Below are positions 34,555 to 39,818 of a stretch of DNA of 39,818 nucleotides, one piece after another. The position numbers and the translations under genes were made by a program. Origin of the DNA: Burkholderiaceae bacterium (GTDB lineage: Bacteria > Pseudomonadota > Gammaproteobacteria > Burkholderiales > Burkholderiaceae_B); contig JAGOAJ010000026.1 in assembly GCA_017983955.1 (NCBI GenBank), positions 1-39,818 of the forward strand. The letters are read 5' to 3'. Each line of letters starts with the position of its first letter. Position 1 is the first letter of the stretch. Below the pieces are notes generated by a model. It had not been told where the DNA came from, did not search any database, and saw only the letters and a program-made list of their open reading frames with translations.

Positions 34555-34608
34555 ATGGTCGCTAACCCTATTCGATATAGCGTGTTGCACGCAACACTGG
34601 ATGCCTGA
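34555..34608 (+). CDS. 17-residue upstream ORF overlapping the DUF2868 start
   Basis: ATG 34555 has CGGAG eight bases upstream and the frame (17 codons, MVANPIRYSVLHATLDA) stops at 34606-34608, overlapping the DUF2868 ATG at 34601. The DUF2868 start has no clear ribosome-binding site, so coupling through this short ORF is plausible. No homology is recognised; it could be chance. Confidence 0.35.
   Translation: MVANPIRYSVLHATLDA
34582..34597. promoter_or_regulatory. Dyad GTGTTGC-AC-GCAACAC just before the DUF2868 start
   Basis: Perfect 7-bp arms (34582-34588, 34591-34597) separated by AC, ending three bases before the DUF2868 ATG. It occupies the expected ribosome-binding region and could be an operator or a translation-masking stem. 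Confidence 0.35.
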
Positions 34609-36055
34609 CACTAACCCACCCACCGCGACACAACCAGCAGCCGCCCAGCCCGTATCCCTGAACGTGGCCTGGCTGGCCGAAACCCTAAGACTGCGCGAAA
34701 GTTTGTGGGGTCCTTTGGAGGACGCTGCCGAGGTTCGTCAGGTCAAGACAGAGCGTACAAGCTTCGAAACAAAAATCTTGAGTCGTGCCCGCCTGCTAGG
34801 CGCCCGGGAGCAACTAGACACCATGCTGATGCGCTACGCGCGTGGCGCACGCTTCGCCTTGGCGTTGCTGTGGCTAAGCGCTGTGCTGGCAGGGGTTGGC
34901 GCAGCCCTTAGCGCCCTGGGCGACGGCAGCCGATCCGTGAACGTTTTGCTGGCTCTGACGGCCATGCTGGGCATCAACATACTGGCATTTTTCCTGTGGC
35001 TGGCCAGCTTTGCTTTGCGCAGCCCAGGCAACGGCTCGTGGCTGGGTGAACTGTGGCTGTGGTTGACCCAAAAACTGGCTCGTGGGCCAGATGCCGCGCT
35101 GGCACCACGCGCCTTGGTCAGTGTGTTGGATCGCAACGGTTCGCTACGCTGGGTTCTAGGCGGCGTTAGCCACGCTTGGTGGACTACCGCCCTAATCAGC
35201 TTGTTGCTGACCTTGCTGGCGGTATTATCGGCTCGACGCTATCAGTTCAATTGGGAGACCACGCTATTATCCCCAGACAGCTTTGTCTACATCACCGCCA
35301 CTTTGGGCTGGTTGCCCGCCAAGTTAGGCTTTCCCCTGCCCTCAGAGGCAATAGTCCGGGCCAGTAACGGTCTGCAATCCCTACCCGAGTCAGCCCAAGC
35401 GCTATGGTCAGGCTGGTTGATAGGCTGCGTGGTGGTCTATGGCCTACTACCCAGGTTGGCAGGAACTCTGCTTAGCCTGTGGTTATCGCAACGCAAACTG
35501 GCTCGCTTGTCAGTAGACAGCCGCTTGCCCGGCTATGCAGAACTACGCGACCGCCTGGAACCGCCCAGTGAAAAAATTGACATCGACGGCCCAGCAGGCC
35601 CGTGGACGCCAGCACTACGCCATGGCCAGCACAACCCCGCCTACACCAGTCGGCAAGCCCTGATTGTTGGCCTGGAATTACCGCCAGACACGGCTTGGCC
35701 TCCCTTAGCCCTAAGCCCAGATACGGTAGATCTGGGGCTGAACGACACCCGCCCACAGCGCAAACAGCTACTGGACAGTTTTCAGCAACAGCCACCTGCC
35801 AGATTGTTGGTGGTGTGCGACGCGCAACAAACGCCTGATCGTGGCACCCTGGCCTTGTTGGCCCAGTTATCTGGTCTTAGCCAACAAATGCACATACTCC
35901 TGCTAAATAGCGACCACGCGCCTGCAGAGCGCGACGACACGCGAGCTGCCCAGTGGCGCAAGCAGCTGGTGGCTGCAGGCTTTGCCAGTGAACATGTGCA
36001 CAGCGATATCAACATTGCACTAGCATGGCTGAATACGCCCTTGGAGCCGTCATGA
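34601..36055 (+). CDS. DUF2868 domain membrane protein
   Basis: 484-residue protein of unknown function. Conserved features of DUF2868 are visible: a soluble start (VSLNVAWLAETLRLRESL), then two hydrophobic segments near residues 88-130 (FALALLWLSAVLAGVGAAL, LLALTAMLGINILAFFLWLASFAL), two more near 195-215 and 270-300, and a soluble C-terminal domain with VGLELPPDTAWPP. It overlaps the DUF3482 GTPase gene by four bases (ATGA). DUF2868 and DUF3482 genes commonly occur together in proteobacteria, suggesting one membrane-linked GTPase system. Confidence 0.85.
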   Translation: MPDTNPPTATQPAAAQPVSLNVAWLAETLRLRESLWGPLEDAAEVRQVKTERTSFETKILSRARLLGAREQLDTMLMRYARGARFALALLWLSAVLAGVGAALSALGDGSRSVNVLLALTAMLGINILAFFLWLASFALRSPGNGSWLGELWLWLTQKLARGPDAALAPRALVSVLDRNGSLRWVLGGVSHAWWTTALISLLLTLLAVLSARRYQFNWETTLLSPDSFVYITATLGWLPAKLGFPLPSEAIVRASNGLQSLPESAQALWSGWLIGCVVVYGLLPRLAGTLLSLWLSQRKLARLSVDSRLPGYAELRDRLEPPSEKIDIDGPAGPWTPALRHGQHNPAYTSRQALIVGLELPPDTAWPPLALSPDTVDLGLNDTRPQRKQLLDSFQQQPPARLLVVCDAQQTPDRGTLALLAQLSGLSQQMHILLLNSDHAPAERDDTRAAQWRKQLVAAGFASEHVHSDINIALAWLNTPLEPS

Positions 36056-37446
36056 CCCCAGTCGAACCTGTTTTACGTCTGGCCGTAGTCGGGCACACTA
36101 ATACCGGCAAGACCTCGCTACTACGCACTCTGACCCGCAACCCCGATTTCGGCCAGGTGCATGACAGTCCTGGCACCACCCGTCATGTTGAAGGGGCCAG
36201 ACTGCTAGTGGACGGCCAGGCCATGGTGCAACTTTATGACACGCCAGGCCTGGAAGACAGCATGGCGTTGCTGGACTATCTGGATCAAATCAGCCCACCC
36301 GCACAGCGTCTGGATGGCCCTGACCGCATACGCCGTCTGCTGGACAGCCCAGAAAGCCAGCGCCGCTTTGAGCAGGAAGCCCGTGTACTACGCAAATTGC
36401 TGGATTGCGACGCCGGTTTATATGTTGTTGATGTACGCGATCCAGTGCTGGGCAAACACAAAGACGAACTACAACTGCTGGCCAGTTGTGGCCGTCCGCT
36501 ATTGCCGGTACTGAACTTCACCCACGCCGCCAACCACAGGCTGCCCGCCTGGCGCGACGCCTTGTCACGCTTAGGGCTGCATGCCATGGTGGAATTTGAC
36601 ACCATAGCCCCCGCCCTGGACGGCGAGGAACAGCTTTATGACAAGTTGGCAATGCTAACGGATAAGCACAGCCAGTTGCTAGCCACCCTAAAGCACAACG
36701 TGGCTATGCAGCGCCAGCTACGCTATCGCGATGCCATGCGTATTGTGGCCGATATGTTGATAGACGCTGCCGCCTGGCGTCTTAGTAGCGAACCGGACCC
36801 AGACTCCTTGCAGACCAGTGTCCAGACCTTGCGCCACGCCGTGCGCGAGCGTGAACACCGCTGCATACTTAGCCTGCTGAAACGCTATGACTTTCGGCCC
36901 GCTGATTTTCCTGCCCACACCCTGCCACTGACGGGTGAACGCTGGGGCATGGACTTGTTTAATCCTCAAGCACTCAAAGATATGGGCATACATGTCAGTA
37001 AAGGCATGGCCGCAGGTGCGATGGCAGGCGCTACCCTGGACGCGTTTACCGCTGGCATCAGCCTGGGCACCGCTACTCTGTTGGGCGCGGCGGCAGGCGG
37101 CTTATGGCAGGGTGCTGATAAATGGGGAAAACGGCTCATGGGCCGCTTGCGCGGCTGGCAAGAAATTAGTGCCGACGATGCCGTGCTTAGGCTGCTGGCC
37201 ATGCGGCAATTGCAACTGGTGCAGGCACTAGAGCAACGCGGCCATGCTGCCCAAAGTCCTATCGTCCTGACATCAGATCAAGCAAGCCTGGATCTTAAAA
37301 AAGGCAAGCTACCACTAACGCTAACCGATGCGCGAGCCCATCCAGAATGGTCCAGCTTGTCTGATGAGTACAACGGCGACACCCGGCGCGAACAAGCAGT
37401 CAGCCAGCTGGCAGCCGAATTACAACAAAACTGGCGTGTCGGATAA
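36052..37446 (+). CDS. DUF3482 domain GTPase
   Basis: 464-residue Era/TrmE-like small-GTPase domain fused to a DUF3482 C-terminal part. G1 GHTNTGKT is at residues 14-21, G2 PGTTRHV near 40-46 and G3 DTPG at 63-66. The G4 position reads NFTH (155-158) instead of NKxD, so guanine recognition may differ. A glycine-zipper hydrophobic segment near residues 319-355 (GMAAGAMAGATLDAFTAG and onwards) probably contacts the membrane. It starts at ATG 36052, overlapping the DUF2868 stop. Its 3' end overlaps the convergent TPM gene by 27 bases. Function unknown. Confidence 0.86.
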   Translation: MTPVEPVLRLAVVGHTNTGKTSLLRTLTRNPDFGQVHDSPGTTRHVEGARLLVDGQAMVQLYDTPGLEDSMALLDYLDQISPPAQRLDGPDRIRRLLDSPESQRRFEQEARVLRKLLDCDAGLYVVDVRDPVLGKHKDELQLLASCGRPLLPVLNFTHAANHRLPAWRDALSRLGLHAMVEFDTIAPALDGEEQLYDKLAMLTDKHSQLLATLKHNVAMQRQLRYRDAMRIVADMLIDAAAWRLSSEPDPDSLQTSVQTLRHAVREREHRCILSLLKRYDFRPADFPAHTLPLTGERWGMDLFNPQALKDMGIHVSKGMAAGAMAGATLDAFTAGISLGTATLLGAAAGGLWQGADKWGKRLMGRLRGWQEISADDAVLRLLAMRQLQLVQALEQRGHAAQSPIVLTSDQASLDLKKGKLPLTLTDARAHPEWSSLSDEYNGDTRREQAVSQLAAELQQNWRVG

Positions 37447-37926
37447 GTCGTTATGCCCAGTTTGCCCAGATGCTAAGGGTGGGCAACTAACTAGCAAAAC
37501 CTGCTCTATGGCGTCTATGGCGGACAATACGCCGTCAATAAATTCGCCTTGCTGAAATCGAGTTTGCAACTGACTGCATACATCCGCCCAGGCACTGTCA
37601 TGAGCCGCAATGCCACGGTCAGCAATAATTTGTATGCTGCGCTTGTCCAAGGCCAAATACAGCAAAATCCCAGTATTCAAGGGCGTGTCCCAAGCGCGTA
37701 GACGTCCGAATACTTCCAGGGCCCGCATATGACTGTCATTTTCGTGAGGAGGTGTAGCACCTTCGACAGCCACCATCAGTTCGCCGGTATGACGCAATTC
37801 GCTACTGGAAATATGCGCCGCAATACGCGCTAACGCCTGGGCAGTGAAATGCTTGCGTCGCAACCACTGACCGTTGAGGCGATCCCAACCCGTCAGGGCT
37901 TGCCACCTTTTGTTGCCTGATCTCAA
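37420..37926 (-). CDS. Small TPM-domain protein
   Basis: 168-residue protein with a TPM domain (VFGRLRAWDTPLNTGILLYLALDKRSIQIIADRGI in the middle), the domain shared with the neighbouring YgcG-like protein but without signal peptide or membrane helices. The start is TTG at 37926, supported by AAGGAG six bases upstream. It is the last gene of the LemA-TPM-TPM group and overlaps the DUF3482 gene tail to tail. LemA-TPM-TPM trios are a known arrangement in proteobacteria; the role is unclear. Confidence 0.85.
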   Translation of the reverse strand: MRSGNKRWQALTGWDRLNGQWLRRKHFTAQALARIAAHISSSELRHTGELMVAVEGATPPHENDSHMRALEVFGRLRAWDTPLNTGILLYLALDKRSIQIIADRGIAAHDSAWADVCSQLQTRFQQGEFIDGVLSAIDAIEQVLLVSCPPLASGQTGHNDLSDTPVLL

Positions 37927-37971
37927 GCCTGACTCCTTAATCTATCTATTCACACTCCAGGGTGCGGCCGT

Positions 37972-38898
37972 CTACCAACTGCCAGAAGCCCCGCCGCCGC
38001 CACTGCTGCCGCCGCCACCGCCGCCAAAGCCGCCGCCGAAGCCCCCACCGCCCAAGCCACCCAAGGCGCCGCCCCGGCGCGAAGCCCGGCCAGAATTACC
38101 CTTGCCGCCTACGCCCAAGACCTTGCCTATTAAGCCAAGTATTAGCGCGCCTATAGCAACAGCGATGCCAATGGCAAGACTGCCAAAGGCGATACCGGCA
38201 AAAACGCCAACAAACAGCGATGCGGCGCCCACTGGCAAAAACAGCGAAATAGCCAGCAAGGGCAACACCATGAACCAGGGGGATTCGTCCTGATCAGCGC
38301 TATTGGAGCTGGCCACGGGCGCCGGTAAATCTTCGCCATTCACTAGGGCCACCAAGCTGTCCACACCAGCAACGATGCCCCCCGCGTAGTCATTTACGCG
38401 GAAACGCGGTGTGATCTGCTCGCGGATGATGCGGCCCGCCGACAAATCGGTGATCGCGCCCTCTAGGCCGTAGCCCGTTTCTATGCGTAATTTCCTATCG
38501 TCTTTGGCAACCACCAGCAAAACGCCATCGTCCACCGACTTGCGTCCCAATCGCCACTGCTGAAAGGCCCGGACAGCATAGCTTTCTATGGTGTCTTCGC
38601 CCGTGGTGGGCACTACCAACACCGCCACCTGCGCGCCTTTGGTTTTGTCCAATTCAGCTAGACGTTGCTCTAGTTCAGCCTTGGTACTGGCATCCAGCGT
38701 ATTCGTCTGGTCTACCACCCAACCGGTAAACGGCGGTATGGCCAAAGGTGCGGCCTGCACGGCAGTAAGACTAAACGCCAGCAAGAGTACGGCCAGCACA
38801 CAATACACCGCCCTGGATAACCAGAAACGCTGCTGGACCGCTGTCGCAGCGCGGCAGTCTGGACTATTGCCATTGGGCATCAATGTCGTAGTTACCAT
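37972..38898 (-). CDS. YgcG-type TPM-domain protein with glycine-rich tail
   Basis: 308-residue protein. A signal or anchor helix lies at about residues 30-48 (AVYCVLAVLLLAFSLTAVQA), then a TPM domain at about 55-180 (FTGWVVDQTNTLD, then DDGVLLVVAKDDRKLRIETGYGLEG). Two hydrophobic segments near 210-262 follow, and a tail of almost pure Gly and Ser ends in ASGSW. The GC-rich codons of the tail (37975-38100) make a low-complexity repeat on the DNA. ATG 38898 has GGGAG upstream. The TPM domain faces the periplasm by this topology. Function unknown; it pairs with LemA 24 bases upstream. Confidence 0.9.
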   Translation of the reverse strand: MVTTTLMPNGNSPDCRAATAVQQRFWLSRAVYCVLAVLLLAFSLTAVQAAPLAIPPFTGWVVDQTNTLDASTKAELEQRLAELDKTKGAQVAVLVVPTTGEDTIESYAVRAFQQWRLGRKSVDDGVLLVVAKDDRKLRIETGYGLEGAITDLSAGRIIREQITPRFRVNDYAGGIVAGVDSLVALVNGEDLPAPVASSNSADQDESPWFMVLPLLAISLFLPVGAASLFVGVFAGIAFGSLAIGIAVAIGALILGLIGKVLGVGGKGNSGRASRRGGALGGLGGGGFGGGFGGGGGGSSGGGGASGSW

Positions 38899-38922
38899 GC
38901 GTACTCCCTTACCCTGACTTCA

Positions 38923-39519
38923 TCACTTTAATTCAGGCACGCTAAATTTCACTTCAGGGTCTTTGGTGATCTGGTCTTGTTTGGAGACCCCGTAATTTTC
39001 CATGGTTTTATAACCAAAGATCTTGGCGGTAATCAGCGTGGGGAACTGGCGCACAATCAGGTTATATTCCTGTACGGCTTGAACATAGCGTCCACGTTCA
39101 GTAGCAATCCGGTTTTCCGTCCCCTCTAGCTGGTTCATCAGGTCGCGGAACAAGCCATCGCTTTTCAACTGAGGGTAGTTCTCCGACACGGCAATCAAGC
39201 GCGACAAGGCCGAGGACAATTCCCCCTGCGCCTGGCTAAAGCGCGCCATCACTTCTGGGTTGTCTACATCGTTGGCATTAATTTGTATGCTGCCTACCTT
39301 GGCGCGCGCTTCGGTGACCTGAGTCAGTACCGCACGTTCATTGACCATATAGGCATTGACCGAATTCACCAGCTTGGGCACCAATTCAGCACGACGCTCA
39401 TACTGGTTCAAGGTCTGTGACCAGGCGGTTTTCACCTGTTCATCCAGGCGCTGGATATCGTTATACCCGCATCCAGTCAAAAGCAAAGGCAAGATCAACA
39501 ACAGCAGTAATCGTTTCAT
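38923..39519 (-). CDS. lemA: LemA family protein, probable lipoprotein
   Basis: 198-residue LemA-family protein. The N-terminus MKRLLLLLILPLLLTGCGYN has a lipobox LTGC (Cys17). The helical core follows (AWSQTLNQYERRAELVPKLVNSVNAY), and FPTLITAKIFGYK and the YGVSKQDQI segment complete the usual C-terminus. ATG 39519 is preferred to a longer frame from 39567 because it puts the signal at the front. LemA proteins sit in the envelope with a periplasmic helical bundle; their job is not settled. It heads the LemA-TPM-TPM operon. Confidence 0.92.
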   Translation of the reverse strand: MKRLLLLLILPLLLTGCGYNDIQRLDEQVKTAWSQTLNQYERRAELVPKLVNSVNAYMVNERAVLTQVTEARAKVGSIQINANDVDNPEVMARFSQAQGELSSALSRLIAVSENYPQLKSDGLFRDLMNQLEGTENRIATERGRYVQAVQEYNLIVRQFPTLITAKIFGYKTMENYGVSKQDQITKDPEVKFSVPELK

Positions 39520-39617
39520 CGCGTCGCGTGTCCATAAAATAACAACCTTGATTATCGCAGTTTGCATGGCCTTAGTGACCGTCTGGAATTAATTCCCTGC
39601 AAACCGTCACGCTGCGT

Positions 39618-39623
39618 TATAAT
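39618..39623 (+). promoter_or_regulatory. Candidate -10 element of the helicase gene
   Basis: Perfect TATAAT at 39618-39623. No good -35 hexamer is seen 16-18 bases upstream. If used, transcription would begin near 39630 and give a leader of about 140 bases before the TTG at 39769. The leader starts with a short stem, GCGTGT (39632-39637) with ACACGC (39649-39654). Confidence 0.45.
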
Positions 39624-39768
39624 CATGGATTGCGTGTCGTACCAATCAACACGCGTTCTGCTCGCGATTTCTTCGCTATGCGTTGGGCATCTCCGCCCTC
39701 AACTTCTTTATCGTCTGCCTGGATTGGTATCTCTCAACTCGAGCGATAGGCTGTCGCTGGAGTTTTTC

Positions 39769-39818
39769 TTGAATACCCAAATTACATTTGCCGACCTAGG
39801 TCTGGCAGAGCCCCTTTT
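39769..39818 (+). CDS. DEAD-box RNA helicase (RhlE type), 5' end only
   Basis: The last 50 bases encode MNTQITFADLGLAEPL, the opening of a DEAD-box helicase; TFADLGLAEPL is the segment just before the Q motif, as in RhlE proteins. The start is taken as TTG 39769 because GGAG lies six bases upstream. An in-frame ATG at 39625 exists but falls two bases after a TATAAT and would be outside the transcript. Everything after 16 codons lies beyond the window, so the family rests on this short segment. Confidence 0.6.
   Translation, partial: MNTQITFADLGLAEPL

Noticed and set aside
37975-38100. Short GC-rich repeats resembling a tandem array
   Set aside because: They are codons of the Gly/Ser-rich tail of the YgcG-like protein, with no regular spacer, so neither CRISPR nor a separate repeat.
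39625-39768. In-frame ATG as the helicase start
   Set aside because: It is two bases after TATAAT and the 48 residues it would add do not resemble any helicase N-terminus; TTG 39769 has GGAG.

Overview
The window reads as chromosomal DNA of a betaproteobacterium, most likely of the Burkholderiales and probably Alcaligenaceae (Bordetella/Achromobacter/Pusillimonas type). This rests on the sspA-sspB pair, the DUF2868-DUF3482 gene pair, a TAXI-TRAP transporter carrying DUF1850, a CaiB/BaiF CoA-transferase and the density of amino-acid ABC transporters. The species cannot be fixed from the sequence alone. There is one tRNA, no rRNA, no CRISPR array and no recognisable transposase. No stretch longer than about 300 bases lacks a gene.

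Region 1 (1-1104): sspA and sspB, core stringent-response and ClpXP-adaptor genes. Region 2 (1119-9005): a long minus-strand catabolic operon. It encodes a saccharopine-dehydrogenase-like reductase, an SDR without its catalytic tyrosine, an ABC amino-acid importer (permease, ATPase, Tat-signal binding protein), a 60-residue AtzG-like protein coupled to an amidase, and a DadA-like oxidase. A divergent Lrp/AsnC regulator sits at its head. The set looks built to import an amide or amino-acid derivative, hydrolyse it and oxidise the released amine. Region 3 (9074-9206): tRNA-Thr(TGT) and a two-way terminator.

Region 4 (9245-20788) begins just after the tRNA and looks more AT-rich by eye. It starts with a scar: a lysR gene and an amidase gene, once divergent, have both lost their 5' ends at one junction near 10118. 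Then comes the most interesting part, an IclR-centred module in two minus-strand transcription units. One runs small ORF, two permeases, ATPase, 2-oxo-4-pentenoate-hydratase-like enzyme. The other runs binding protein, CoA-transferase, cysteine-less thiolase homologue, DUF35 partner, threonine-aldolase-like enzyme, DapA-like aldolase. Each unit has the dyad TTCCG-N5-CGGAA 31-32 bases before its first start codon, so one ABC transporter and its enzymes appear to be split over two promoters under one regulator. The substrate is unknown; a hydroxylated or branched amino acid broken down by aldol chemistry and CoA thioesters is my best inference.

Region 5 (20987-25417): a DUF3422 membrane protein, a PhnB-like VOC protein and a large HPII-type catalase with a long N-terminal extension. 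Region 6 (25552-29079): a TAXI-TRAP transporter with DUF1850, having a terminator between the binding-protein and membrane genes and a perfect 19-bp hairpin inside the DUF1850 gene. Region 7 (29105-34418): a six-gene minus-strand operon in which every gene overlaps the next: MFS transporter, RNA 2',3'-cyclic phosphodiesterase, and an Mla/MCE lipid-transport system (MlaE with STAS, MlaF, MlaD, lipoprotein). Region 8 (34601-39818): DUF2868 and DUF3482 genes, a convergent LemA-TPM-TPM operon, and the first 16 codons of a DEAD-box RNA helicase (RhlE type).
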